NCBI GenBank assembly: GCA_951640195.1
Contig: OX621163.1
Span: 3,534,001 to 3,598,000 of the forward strand
Source of the DNA: Porpolomopsis calyptriformis
Lineage: Eukaryota; Basidiomycota; Agaricomycetes; Agaricales; Hygrophoraceae
Reading direction: 5' to 3'
DNA: 64,000 nucleotides
The notes under the pieces are model-generated. The model did no database searches. It saw only the letters and a list, made by a program, of their open reading frames with translations, and was not told the DNA's origin. Below, piece after piece: positions 36,700 to 47,751 of the stretch. Positions within the stretch are counted from its first letter, which is position 1. Each line of letters starts with the position of its first letter. The translations under genes were made by a program, and so were the position numbers.

Positions 36700-38307
36700 A
36701 TGGCTGAAGTTTTCACCAACGATGAAAGCCTCTGGAATCAGTTGACAACCCCCCCTGTTAGGGAGTTCACTAAATGGACCTTTGGACATAATTTCATCTG
36801 GATAGGCATGATATGCTGCGAATTGCATAATGATGGCCTCCCAGCATTCGAGCTTGCGCTCTTTGATGCGCACTACATGTATTGGCATACAAGTGCTACT
36901 GGCTAGTACAACCATAGCTACAACTACCACACTTGGTTGCGTGCTGCCATAGAAGACTACTTCAAGGGGGTGAAGGGGCGTAATTTGCGCTCGCCTGAAG
37001 TCCTCACCCCATGGCTATGGCGAACATTCTGTGGATGCACCCATATCCCAGAGGGCCGCAATGACTTTATGGAACTCATTAAGAGATATGGTGCCTGGAA
37101 GGATGAAGGCATGCCTGCACCCTCCCTGGACGGTGAGTGTAATGAGATATTTATTCACGCTTCGATTTTAATTTTAATTGACACGCAGAGTGGGAAAGGG
37201 CTTTAAAAACCCCCAGTGTCCAGCTTTATCTGCCCAGGTGGCTAGAAATTTCAAAAGACCACCTAGGCTTCCCAGAGAAAAAGAGAAGACTTTACGCCTG
37301 GCAATTCCATGTGTTTTTGCGAGCATGCCCAAGCAGTACTATTGCAGCTGGTAAGACATTGCGTTTTCTCTGCTTGTTGAAGACTAACTATTTGGTGTAA
37401 AAGAGGCAAACAAACTATTGAAATTTGTCGACACCCCGATCTATGCCTTTTTCTCCAAGAAAGAGCGTTCCACAATGCCTTGGATACATCTGCTTGCAGA
37501 CCCATCCTTGGTATGCTCACGCTCCACCTCCCTTGTTGACCACAAAGCTCTACAAAAGCTTAACCCAGGCGCCAAATTGGATGACTCTATCCTAGGCTCA
37601 TACATTGATCTCTGTCGGGCTCAGAATAAGGATAAAGAAGTAAAACTGATATCGACATATTTCTGGCCTCAGGTATCAAACCTAGACCACAAGGATTATG
37701 GTGGCACAACAAGGTTGCTCTCTGCAGAGTTGGTAAGCCCTTTTCCCAAATGTTTCCTTCCTTCCATCGATCTGACAGGTTACCAAGAATAGCCAAAAGG
37801 TCAAACGTGGATGGTATGCAGCTGCTTTGTCCTCCATCAACGAGACGTTGGAAACCTTGAAGTCCCTTTATATCCCCGTAAACCAAAACCAAAATCACTG
37901 GCTGCTGCTGAGGATGAACTTCACGGATTGATGCTGGGAGTTCTATGATAGTATGACTGCATGCGGAAATGCGAAGACCCGGGCAGGCATTATTAAAGTG
38001 AGATTTTCAAGCCACAGAGTTCCTGATTAAATGCTGACAGGCATCGAAAAAGGCTGTCAGCGATTATCTCACCACTGAGGTGAATTATAATCTCTCTGGG
38101 TGGAATTGCGAAACAGATATGTCCGTGCCACAACAAAAAGGGTTCACAGATTGCGGGGTGTATACCTGTCAATATCTCAAGTGGCTGGTCAACGGTATGG
38201 CTATACCTTCAGTTTTGGAAGAGGCTGATGTTGCTGATTTTCGGAATATGATGATCATGGAGCTGGTTTCTGGGAAGCTTAGGATTGGCGATCGCAAGGA
38301 ATCTTAA
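36700..38307 (+). pseudogene. Ulp1-type SUMO protease (C48 family) with element-specific N-terminal region, two stops
   Basis: ATG 36700 (MAEVFTNDESLWNQLTTPP). The N-terminal part, with LALFDAHYMYW, WLRAAIEDYF and LTPWLWRTFCGC, resembles in order and spacing the domain of copies 1-3. After phase-compatible introns comes the protease: NHWLLLRMNFTD (catalytic His, ~37900), CWEFYDSM (likely Asp), and VPQQKGFTDCGVYTCQYLKW (Gln and nucleophilic Cys, ~38130). Stop at 38305-38307. Ulp1 enzymes remove SUMO from proteins and are known passengers of several DNA transposon groups. In-frame stops: TAG 36904-36906 (SATG-*-YNH, from CAG) and TGA 37929-37931 (FTD-*-CWE, from CGA). The catalytic residues themselves survive. 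Confidence 0.75.
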
Positions 38308-38441
38308 TATACACTCGCTGTACTATTCACCTGGTTTTTGTCTGAAGATGGGGTAGCTTTATTAGCTGTGATAGCATTCAGCATTCGTTCAGCATTCGTT
38401 CATTCAGCCATTCTATTCATTTGTGCATTGCAACCTCGTCT

Positions 38442-40533
38442 TCATTTCATCATGTCCTCAACATACTTATGAAAGTTGTGCATGGCACCTTTGGAAACGA
38501 GGGCATGTATGCCTTTGAACGTTCTCTTCATGAAAACCAACTCGTCGTTGTCCTCAAACATAGCGAAATTTGCCAAGTCTTGTCGCTTTTTCCACTCCAT
38601 CACCAGATTCTTGATCTAGTCAGAAAAATGGATGGATGCAATACCCCCATATTCGACAGAAAGACATACCACATCTACATCGAAGTGTGACAAATCGACC
38701 CATATGCCTTTCTTGTCGTATCCTTTTGTTGCATCCGATAGATCAAGGAGGTGGGTTGTGAGGTCATCTGTATTATCGCTGAGTCGCTGAAGGAGCAATT
38801 TCACCCAACGTGGGATGGGTTCTGGTTCTAGCTTATCGTGACCATTATCCACGACCTAGAAGAAAAAGGATGGCTACCGTCACCATCCATCTGGACTTGT
38901 ACTCTGAATGACTCGAATGCAAGCCTGATACCCACCAGAGTGGTGTCTGTAGCGCGCCCCTTCCTTCGTATCCTAGGAGACATACATATAAGCATACACG
39001 AGGCACATGATGCGGAAAATACAATACCCTTTTCCTTTTCTCAACCTCTATTTCTGGATCCGGACCTACAAGCAGGCTTTTCGATTTCAATTTTTCTGGA
39101 CGAATTCTTGGATAAATTGCCCTTGCTTCTGACTAGGTATGAAGAAGATAAGACCCACCTGCTGAGGATGATTCACTGCTTTCAGCTATCAGAGGGGCAT
39201 CAGCTTCTTCCTAGCGTCTGCATCATCATCAAACTGGGGGGAAACACACAGATGGTATAGCTGAGAAGGGTATACGCTTTGCCAATGAGGGCTGCTTGGG
39301 GCGTCTTACCTGTACAAATCATTCAAATACGAACATAAAACTACAAACGAACCTGGAAGTCCTTGCCAGGAGAAGCAGGTAGTGACTTTGCTGAGACGCC
39401 TGCTTCTGCTTCTGGTTTTGTATTCGCTTGAATTCTCTGTGTATAGTGAATATGATGCCATTGAAAAATACCATAGTCGGTACCTTTCTCGTGGCCTTTT
39501 TTCTGGGGACATCACCCCCCGTTAATGCAGGGAGAGTCTGAAAGAAATCTGTAGGGCAAGATGCAACCCTCTCTCCACTCCTCAGAATCCGTGCTTTGGG
39601 GAAATCATTAGATAATTCAACATGCTTGTCCTTGCGTGGGCGTCCTCGCTTCCTTTTTGGAGCTCATGAAATTAATTGAATGATAAGTACTTAACAAGCT
39701 ATCGAGTTAATATCAGGATCACACACCTTCACCTTCACCCTCACCTTGATCATTATCATCTTGTTCATATTCATGTTCGTGTTCATATCCAGGTCCAAGT
39801 TCAAGCTCAGGTACATGCTCAAGTTCCACGGAGGAGATTGCGACAGCCTCCAAACGATTGGTGAACCCAAATAAGATGCAGTCTGCTTCGAAACTGTCAA
39901 GCCAGGTGGCGCAATTCGATTGGTCACTGAAAGGATCAATGGATTTTAGGACTTGGGGAAGCCAGTAAAATTCTTTGCTCTGCTTCCAGGATAAAATGTC
40001 TGGGTATACAGGTATTTATTACTCAAGCCTAGCCTTGAAAATATCGATATCTCACCATACCACCAGTATTGTCTAGAAGAATAATGGCTTCTAAGCTCGG
40101 CTTCGAATGCTTTGAGTTTTTTGGGCTGGTGGGCCTTCCCTAGCTCCAGTCGAACACAGAACCGATGAACGACATCAGGAATCCAAAGACTACCAGACGC
40201 AGGCTTTTCTCTTTGCGCTTCCTTTATGATATACATCCTAAGCATGCCATACCATACCATCAACTTTCCAAGATGACTCCCTCCATCCTCTTTTTGAAAT
40301 TGCAGCTGAAGCTGGCACAAGTCAATGATGGTGAATATTGGCCTCCACTTTATCGGGAGAGAACAAATATGTTGAGCCGCTTGGACTGACATGAGTCCAT
40401 CCTGAGTGGTGTTTTTGATAAAACATTGTGAGGATAGCGGAACCGTGGCCTGCGGAACCTTTCCAACAGGCCACCAGCTAGTTTCGAGAGCATGCAAATC
40501 AGTCTCCATGGATTTTATCAAGAGATGTAGCAA
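38442..40533 (-). CDS. AT-hook DNA-binding protein, uncharacterised
   Basis: Minus-strand exons: a ~195-codon exon at 40533-39946 (with LMVWYGMLRMYIIKEAQ and SLWIPDVVHRFCVRLELG); an acidic exon ~39900-39727 (DCILFGFTNRLEAVAISSVE, then Glu/Asp-rich); an exon opening PKRKRGRPRKDKH (~39658), a clear AT-hook; and C-terminal exons around LEPEPIPRWVKLLLQRLSD (~38825) and FVMKRTF-like ELVFMKRTFKGIHALVSKG, ending MMK-TGA at 38442-38444. The acidic exon joins the AT-hook exon in phase. The region 39340-38860 could not be joined with confidence. AT-hooks bind the minor groove of AT-rich DNA, which fits the other chromatin-directed genes. The start is probably in an upstream exon. Confidence 0.5.
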
Positions 40534-40749
40534 GATGCACTAAAGTGATTGGGGCAAGTATGGTTTGTTTGTCGAGATTTATCAGCTATCTCACCCTGGG
40601 CATGCCTACTATACTTCACTGCATATACCGTATTGAGTCGATGGAGCTGTAGGTTGAGCTAAAAAGTAGAGAACAACTGTGGAATAACACTGCGCCATTC
40701 GATCCTGATCCTGCCACCTTCTTCCACCTGCCCTTCTCCCTTGCGTTCA

Positions 40750-41060
40750 CTTAGAGGCCTGGCTGAAATAAATGCATTCCGTTTGAAGCAAAGGTCGGGG
40801 AGCAGTCTAACAGAGTTTCAGTGTACTCCTCTGAACCGAACCGCTCTGTTCCGAACAGAGTGTACTTGGTTAAAAGGTGGTGATACATTGTGGTGCAGTG
40901 AAGCTAAGAGGCAAGAACCAGGCTGACCGAAGGTGAACGGTAACATAGCGCTGTGTAGCACTGACTAATTGCATAATGCATGCAGCGTTCGCTGACAGGA
41001 CATGAACCTACCGCGGTCTGAGAATTAAGGGGCGAGAAAACCAAGCCAATCGACAGTGAG
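40750..41060 (+). repeat. Direct repeat upstream of the F-box-like gene
   Basis: Shares ordered blocks with 42825-43235: GGCTGAAAT, CAGAGTTTCAG-like, CTCTGTTCCGAACAGAGTG, GTGGTGCAGTGAAGC, GAACCAGGCTGACC-like, TTCGCTGACAGGACATGAAC and GAAAACCAAGCCAATCGACA. The two copies flank the F-box-like gene in the same orientation. The downstream copy has an extra MITE. Confidence 0.6.
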
Positions 41061-41181
41061 CGTGGGCAGAGCTCGTTTGCCACAAGCCACAATAATCGTG
41101 GCATCCACACTATAAAATCCCCTCATTTTTTCTCGACCCCAATTCTCCACTTTCTCCCTAAGCCACCACCCACCATCCATC

Positions 41182-41976
41182 ATGATCCTCCTTCCCCTAG
41201 AGCTGTGGTTCAAAATAATCTCCCACATTTAGGACATGCCCAGGGATCTGCTCGCACCATCCCTAGTGAATAGGGATTTTTCCTCCGCTGTGTTGCCCTC
41301 CCTGGCCCAATATGCCATTGTCAATCCATTGCCACAGCCGCGACACCCTATCCACCTTGTTGAGTTCACCGCCATTTCGGAGTGGGGCGGTCATCTTTAT
41401 GCGGGATTAGTGATAAAGCCCAGACATATAGGAATAAAGTGTTTCAGTTTATTCCTATATGTCTGGGCTTTATCACTAATCCCGCATAAAGATGACTGCC
41501 TAGAACTCAGGGAAGTTACCCTCTCTGGATTACAACTAAAAATGCTGGGTCACTACAACACAATCGATATCTCGAGGATATTTGCTGGATATCTGATGAG
41601 TGATTTGACCAAGTTCACTCTGGATCTTACACGGGCCAATCTGGATAACTGCGTCAACGTCAATTGGGCCCTCAACGCATATCTTTCCTTGAGACCTTCC
41701 CTTCAATCTGTGCACATTTTAGGCCCTCTGTTTGTGGAGGAGGTCAACGAGATCATGCCACTGGTCACCACCAAGGGCATCCTTGATGTCATGTTCAGGC
41801 TAACTTCGCCGGAACCATCGGTAAACACCCAGTCGACAACAGATGGCGATGGCAAGATGGCCAAAGAGATCCAGCAAACAATCCACTGTGGGATCGTCAC
41901 TGCGCCAACCCAGCCGGAGACTGATAATGACCCCATTGGACCACAGTCGACGGAGAGCCATGGGATTGATGGTTAG
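41182..41976 (+). pseudogene. F-box-like protein, early stop and internal hairpin
   Basis: Begins MILLPLELWFKIISHI at 41182 and continues after a TAG (41230-41232) with DMPRDLLAPSLVNRDFSSA, the layout of an F-box (LPxEL...I, then LxxxxLVNRxF). F-box proteins link substrates to SCF ubiquitin ligases. The rest (LELREVTLSGLQLKML, LTKFTLDLTRANLDNC, LSLRPSLQSVHILG) has a leucine-rich spacing as in fungal F-box proteins. The stop is one base from GAG or CAG. The frame stays open through the inverted repeat at 41386-41500, which must alter the protein there. It ends at 41974-41976. Confidence 0.5.
41386..41500. repeat. Near-perfect inverted repeat (arms ~53 bp, 9-bp spacer)
   Basis: Left arm 41386-41438, spacer GTGTTTCAG at 41439-41447, right arm 41448-41500. 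The inner 49 pairs are perfect; a single G/T mismatch separates three outer GC pairs. It lies inside an open reading frame. See findings. Confidence 0.95.
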
Positions 41977-42052
41977 GGGTCAGAGAGATCAAAACGATTT
42001 CGAACAGTTACGGCGAGAAGATGGAAATGCTGAGGTTGGGATCGAACGGTAG

Positions 42053-42824
42053 GGCTTTCATTAAAAAATCTGAATATCAGGCCCCTGTGTTGAATAATAT
42101 GGTTATCAAGATTCGGCACGCAATCTCTCGGATGCAGTAGAGAAGCATGGATGGCGAGCCATGCCATCCCTTCCGTCTGTAGATTCCACCTTGTTCTCCC
42201 TTAGCCAACTTCCTCTTTACCTTCTTCTCAGGGTGGCCCTCATACTCATTCTCACTCCCGCACTCTCTTTTCCTACATTTCATCTGCTCACGCATGTTGG
42301 ATATTCCCTATGAATCGAATTTTCATTATGACCTTTTGTGTTGGTATCCAGATGACCACTCACCAAGGTGCAAACCGTTCACCGCTTCTCCAACATCATC
42401 AAGGATGGCAGTCACGCTCCATTACAAAGTGAGAAATAAGTGATTCTGAGTCGTCTGAAGCACAAAGATGTCTTTTAATAGTAAAACCACCCTTGCAAGT
42501 CTATAACTGTCACAACGAGACCGTAAGCATGCAGCCATAGGACTCCTACAGCATGGCCCGACCTCCAGTCCAATTATCTCTCCTAGGATGGGATGCAAGG
42601 GATAGTCATATACTGTATTCAGCGATGCTCATGTCTCACTGCACTGGGCAAGTATCACTGTGATGATGCCCTGCCTATGCCCTACCAGTGTTATGTGTGG
42701 TTCACAACTCCACAGTGGCCATCATCCTTCCAACCTCGATGATGATCAAGTATCAGCGGATATTCAGCACCTGTCTCCTTGCGGTGAACAGGGGGAATGG
42801 GAATCACTACCAAGTTATTGAGCC
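42053..42824. other. Intergenic, no recognisable feature
   Basis: No convincing exon, transposon end or RNA was found between the F-box-like gene and the second direct repeat. Confidence 0.45.
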
Positions 42825-43235
42825 ATGGCTGAAATGAATGTCTGTTGGAAGTTAGTGTGGGAGAGGGGTCTACCACAGTTTCAGTAAACTCCTTCTGAAC
42901 CCCTCTGTTCCGAACAGAGTGGACTTGACCAAAATGTGGTTCGGTTCCTTGTACAGCCACAATTGTGCTCTTTGTGGTGCGGTGAAGCAGCTTAGCAATG
43001 CCAGTTAAACTGGCGCAGTCTGCTACACTTTTAGGCTGGCAAAGTTAGCCATGCTACCTTACTGTCTAGGCCCCAAGACAGTAAGGTAGCGTGGCCAGAA
43101 CCAAGCCAATCGACAGTGAATGGTAGTATAGCACTATGCAACACCCAGTGGGGTTGCATAGCACTCGGTGTTCGCTGACGGGACATGAACCTACCCCAGT
43201 CTGAAAACTAAGAGGAAAGAAAACCAAGCCAGCCA
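42825..43235 (+). repeat. Direct repeat downstream of the F-box-like gene, with nested MITE
   Basis: Second copy of 40750-41060. It is split after GGTGAAG by a ~110-bp sequence related to the Tourist-like MITE at 47340-47447, then resumes at GAACCAAGCCAATCGACAG. Confidence 0.6.
42987..43096 (-). mobile_element. Diverged Tourist-like MITE copy
   Basis: Shares GCAGCTTAGCAATGCCAG, CTGCTACACTTTTAGGCTGG and CAAAGTTAGCCATGCTAC with the intact copy at 47340-47447. One end is rearranged: a local palindrome around GTCTAGGCCCCAAGAC near 43060-43080. Confidence 0.6.
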
Positions 43236-43990
43236 ACAGGTGAATGTAGCATAATACCACGTTACATCTGCTGACTGCATAGCGCATTCGCCATTCATTC
43301 GGTGTTCACCTACGGAATGTGAACCTACCCGTGTGAAGTAAATCAACAAGCCAGAAAATCGAGTGATGAACGGCGGCATAAGACGTGTTACACCCACTGA
43401 TTGTATCATGCATTTATTCAGTGTTAGCCAACAGGACATGAACTTACCGCAGTCTGAAACTAACAGGTCAGTAACACACACTGAGTATATAAGAGTCAGT
43501 GTTCGCCGACAGCACGTGAGCGGTCTATAAACTAGGAGGCGAGAAAACCAAGCCAATCAACAACTGAACGGTGCAACACCAGCTGAGTGCATAGCGCCGA
43601 CAGGATATGAACTTACCGGGGTCAGAAACCAAAAAGCCAGACATTCAACCCAATCGACGGCCAACGATGGCATGACGCCGCGTCGAACCCACTGATTGCA
43701 TAATGCAGTTATCAGTGTTCATCGAGAGGAGATGAATGTACACCGGTCTGCAAATCAAGATGTCAGACAATGAGCGGTGCAACACCGGCTGAGTGCATGG
43801 CGCATTCAGTGTCCGCCGACAGAATATGAACTTACCGAGGTCAGAAACCAACAAGCCAGACATTCAACCCAATTGACAAGCAAACGATGGCATGACGCCG
43901 TGTTGAACCCACTGATTGCATAACGCAGTTATCAGTGTTCATCGAGAGGAGATGAATGTACACTGGTCTACAAATCAAGATGTCAGAAAC
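43097..43990 (+). repeat. Minisatellite array with higher-order structure
   Basis: Repeated blocks of about 105-130 bp contain (G)AAAACCAAGCCAATCGACA, GCATAATGCA-like, CAGTGTTCGCCGACAG and ACATGAACTTACCG. A ~127-bp piece at 43643-43770 recurs almost unchanged at 43857-43983, so two adjacent units were duplicated together (~214-bp higher-order period). It grew from the sequence of the 40750/42825 direct repeat. Confidence 0.7.
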
Positions 43991-44690
43991 CGATGGGTGA
44001 ACGAACGGTTGTATAACGCCGCACACTCACCACCTGCATCCCAAACCCGCTGGCCAATCTGTGTTTCCTGAGGATGGGTAGGCACTGCTTGCGTATTCCT
44101 GGGCGCGAGTATTTGCGCAGTGGTTGAACCCAGAGCCAGAGGAGCGCCTCCTGACTGGACTGTCTGCATCTCGCATTCAGTAAGAATCGGGAGGGCATAA
44201 ACAGAGTCGAAATTTTTTTGAACTCAGCCGCCGGGACAAAATGCTTTGTATTATCTTGTTTACGAATCATTCCATTTTTGTAGAGCGTGAAAGGGGCAGT
44301 ATATCTCCCGCAGCTTCTTGCTGTCAGCCACCACCTCTCCACTGAGCAGCCTCAGCGGTAACGCGAGAGGGCACTAAATGAGCAGGCCTTAGGGCATGTC
44401 TATCATTTGAGGCAGCCTGCTGCAACCAACCCCCTTATCCGCCGATACTCCTACCCCTCTCCACCTCCGAGAGGGGTCAGAGGACTCAAGGTGGTTCATA
44501 ACGCTGAACTCAAACTCAACTGAGAATCGCGGAGAGATGGATGTAATCGCCGATTAGTTTAATGGATCAGAAACACTGATTTAATATTAATCGTGGGGCC
44601 ATCTTGATTTGAAATTTCAGCGATGGGTATATCTTCTCAACTTTCAAAGATCGGATACACTTACAGAGTTGCAAAGTTCACATTGAAATC
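43991..44690. other. Mostly non-coding; possible exon remnants on the minus strand
   Basis: Minus-strand frames at 44342-43983 include GGAPLALGSTTAQILAPRN, which looks like a disordered protein segment, but no domain or gene boundary can be set. Confidence 0.3.
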
Positions 44691-46801
44691 ATGGCTACCG
44701 CTGATGTTGGCGAGCTCAAAGCAATCGAAAATCAATTTCACAGCCTGATTCTCATTGCGGGTTTGTGACTTAACCCATCTGCCTCTCGTCTGGTGCTAAT
44801 TGTGTGGGGACGAAGAGTACTTCACTTTTGCGTGCGTCTGACCGTTCCGATTTGAACACACTTTTTGATTGGACACAATATAACAGTCTGTTTGGCATAA
44901 TATATCTCCAAGTGTATCAGTACTTCTTCTCGACTAGAGGACTGGTTAAAGATCCCTTCCACATGAAGTTCCTGGTGAGTGATCACCTCGTCATGTCTCC
45001 CCTGTTAATTGCTCATTTTCAGGTGGGATTTCAATGGAAAGTAATGCCTTGAGTATGATGGTTGAGCTTACACCCTCCTAAGGTGTCTTGAATGCGTGAT
45101 TACTGCTGCAATCGCCCATGTGGGCTACACCTTTCTCATTACAAACTTTGGAGACCCTGCAGCCCTTGCTACGCCATTCTGGTATGATCTATGCCCTCAG
45201 CATTCACAATTCTCCGTAACTCCGATTGATGATTCGATAGGAGTTTCGATGTAGGTGATAGTCTGCTTCATTGTTATTTTATTTTATTACTTTGCACTTT
45301 AAATCAATGGTCCCACAGGTGATATATGCTGTGAGGGTGGGTACTTCCGTGATCTTGGCCATGCCATTGATATTTACTTGAATGGGATTAATGGGTAGGA
45401 ACTTCAGATGTTTTGCACACGATGGTGCGCAATACATGGTTGAAAATGTCCGCGTTACTCACTTTGCGATGGCAGCATGTTCTTGCGTCGACTGTTCATC
45501 AGCAAGTGGGCCTCTATAAGCCCACCTACTCCTTCCGCTGATGTTAAAATGATAGTGAGCAAAGGGAGCATAGTTTTAACAGCGTGGATTGTAAATTCAC
45601 CAGTTCTTCTCATTGAGACGTTGCTCATGCCTGTTTAGGTAGCCTGGTCATTAGCCGAGTTCGGTGAGACGTTAGGGTTAACAAGAGCCAAGACACCTAA
45701 CGAGCAGGTTTCTTTGCAGCGATCGGGACAAGTACGTTCCACTCTCAAATTGATATGATAGGAATCTAATAGGAGTGGCAGCCATCACTGTACAGCTGTT
45801 TGTTTCGGAAAATGTTCTTGATGGATCCATGTCGTGATGATTAATTTCCATCTAGCTTTGGTTTCCGGACCCTTGTGTTATACCCCCAAGTAAGCAGCAG
45901 GTCTAGGACGATTCCAAGATGACCGCTGTGCGCCCTTCTAACTTATTAATAAATTCACCTTCCTCTCCAGGAGTTTTATAACCTTGCGATTGCAGGTCAA
46001 ACTTCCTTGCTGGTAGCAGACATAAGCCTCGCCATGGCGCTGTGCTACTATCTGTACAAATCAAGAACTGGGTTTAGGCGGTGCGCTGTGCCGATTTTAT
46101 TGTTCGAGCGTTACGCACCTGATAATCTACCTTCAGGATGGACACAATCCTTTGGGTTTCGATGGTTTACACCGTGAATACCAGTATGCAGAGCTAATGT
46201 ACATGATTTCTGCCAGTGGTTCACTGTTGCTTATTGCACCTGTACTCGTCTGGTAAGAAGTTTCTGATCAGATCAGTTCTGATTTGATGAACCAAGTGGT
46301 TTAAAACATAGCATTGCTTCGCTGATCTCGTTCGCATTTGTAGGGAGATTTCTCTGCTTGATTGTGTTAAATGATTAATTCCTTCAACAGTTCCAACACG
46401 CCAACAACTTTGATTGCTGGCCTGGCCTTGTTGCTCAAAACAAATGTGCGTATGCTTTATATCTTGCGAGATTGTCTGCGAAAAATGGATCCCATAGTGT
46501 ACTTCATTTCCTTAATGGCAGGGTGAGTTAAGCGATAATAGATTTGGACCGAAAGCTAATCTCCTTTCACCAAGTATAATGGCATGAGAAGATTTCCGTA
46601 ACCAGCAAAACCTTGAACCGCAGGTGTTGATCTGTCTACCACTCACGATAACTTCAACCACCTGCAGTTCGCTGATCGTAACGATGGACAGGGTTAGCTA
46701 TCACTCATTTGTTGATATCCTTTTACTTTTGTTAACTTTTCCAGCTGAACACCCAGATGATGGCTGACGCCGTTAAAAGGGATATCGATATCAAAAATTA
46801 G
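44691..46801 (+). pseudogene. DUF6533/DUF6534-type seven-helix membrane protein, eroded
   Basis: Starts MATADVGELKAIENQF at 44691 and ends KRDIDIKN-TAG at 46799-46801, with about eight short exons. Readable segments: NSLFGIIYLQVYQYFFSTRG (helix 2), VGFQW and CLECVITAAIAHVGYTFLI-like (helix 3), TSLLVADISLAMALCYYLYK followed by SRTGFRR (the family's most conserved loop, ~46010-46080), then MDTILWVSMVYTVNT, SNTPTTLIAGLALLLKTN and a polar C-terminal tail. These match the basidiomycete family of small integral membrane proteins of unknown function. Several exons need frame corrections or unusual splice sites, so it is probably inactive. Confidence 0.65.
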
Positions 46802-46828
46802 TTGTTATGTATCAGTGTCGGGTGGTTG

Positions 46829-46870
46829 ATGAAGAAGAAGAAGAAGAAGAAGAAGATGATGATGATGTTG
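46829..46870 (+). repeat. GAA/GAT microsatellite
   Basis: A GAA run followed by a GAT run, 28 bp after the stop of the membrane-protein gene. Confidence 0.85.
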
Positions 46871-47004
46871 AAGTGTATGATGATGTCGAGAAGTAACAGA
46901 GAATATCCACTGCTTTGCTTTTCAAATTGTAAAATGACCCTAGGAGATTTGGCAGCTGCTAGCTTCCCACTGGCGAAGAGGGGTCAACAAGTGGCTGATT
47001 TCAG

Positions 47005-47249
47005 CAGTCGAGTGACTGTCAAAAGGCGGTCCCCGAAATAGAGTTCAACAAACTCTCTACGAAGTGCCAGTCACTGTGTTTCAGAGGCGGGTAGTGACAA
47101 CACCGTTCAACTTGGTTGACTCAACGTGGCGTGAGCTTAACTCAGGTAACCAGCGGTAGACTCTGGTAGTCAGACGAAAGAGACCCAGGCCAGTCGAGCC
47201 GAGTAAATAGATGATCCGCTTCCATTTAACTACAGGTAGATTGGGATTA
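47005..47249 (+). repeat. Dispersed ~240-bp repeat, copy 1
   Basis: Nearly identical to 60533-60772 (blocks AGGCGGTCCCCGAAATAGAG, CAACACCGTTCAACTTGG, AGACTCTGGTAGTCAGA). In both places it is followed at the same base by a Tc1-like deletion derivative. A 75-codon minus-strand open frame in each copy is probably incidental. Confidence 0.85.
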
Positions 47250-47671
47250 CAGCCGTTTGCACATGGCTTGACGCTTGTCCGGAGATTTAAGAAAAGTCGA
47301 CTAGCCATAACTTGTACAACCTCTTACTGTAACTCTTAAGGGCCTGGACAGCAGCTTAGCAATGCCAGCTTTTTGGCGCTAAACTGGCGGAGTTTGCTAC
47401 ACTTTTAGGCTGGCAAAGTTAGCCACGCTACGTTACCGTCCAGGCCCTAACATTGCTCATCACCTTAATGGTACCACCCAACAGTGTGCTTGATCCTGGT
47501 GACATTGAATCGTCTTCCGACAAGCTTGAGGTTGCTATTAAGCCTGATCTTGGTACAACAGCCTAACAGTTGTATTTAAATGATTAATAATCAGTCATAA
47601 CAGCACTTGAGTTGACTCTTTCCTTTTTTCAAATCCGCGGACAAGTGTGTCAAGCCATGTGCAAACAGCTG
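47250..47671 (+). mobile_element. Tc1/mariner internal-deletion derivative (copy 2) with nested MITE
   Basis: Ends CAGCCGTTTGCACATGG and its inverse, flanked by TA. Without the nested 108-bp MITE and one TAA it is 311 bp. It keeps the start of the accessory gene (ATGGTACCACCC...) and joins it directly to the transposase-side end at GGTACAACAGCCTAACAG. The same junction is present in 60773-61082, so both came from one deletion event. Confidence 0.85.
47340..47447 (+). mobile_element. Tourist-like (PIF/Harbinger-type) MITE, 108 bp
   Basis: Ends GGGCCTGGAC / GTCCAGGCCC, flanked by TAA at 47337-47339 and 47448-47450. The empty site is preserved in the sister derivative near 60857 (CTCTTAACATTG), which proves the insertion and its 3-bp TAA duplication. 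Three-base TWA duplications and GGGCCT-type ends are typical of PIF/Harbinger MITEs. Confidence 0.85.
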
Positions 47672-47751
47672 TAATAATAATACAGTACATATAGTTGTCT
47701 ATGGTACAATTGATGTTTGAAAATACTAGAGAAACTACCCAGTATATAATT

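Noticed and set aside
38838..39260. 140-codon open frame on + near the AT-hook gene
   Set aside because: It overlaps minus-strand exons that can be partly spliced in phase; no domain is seen in the + frame.
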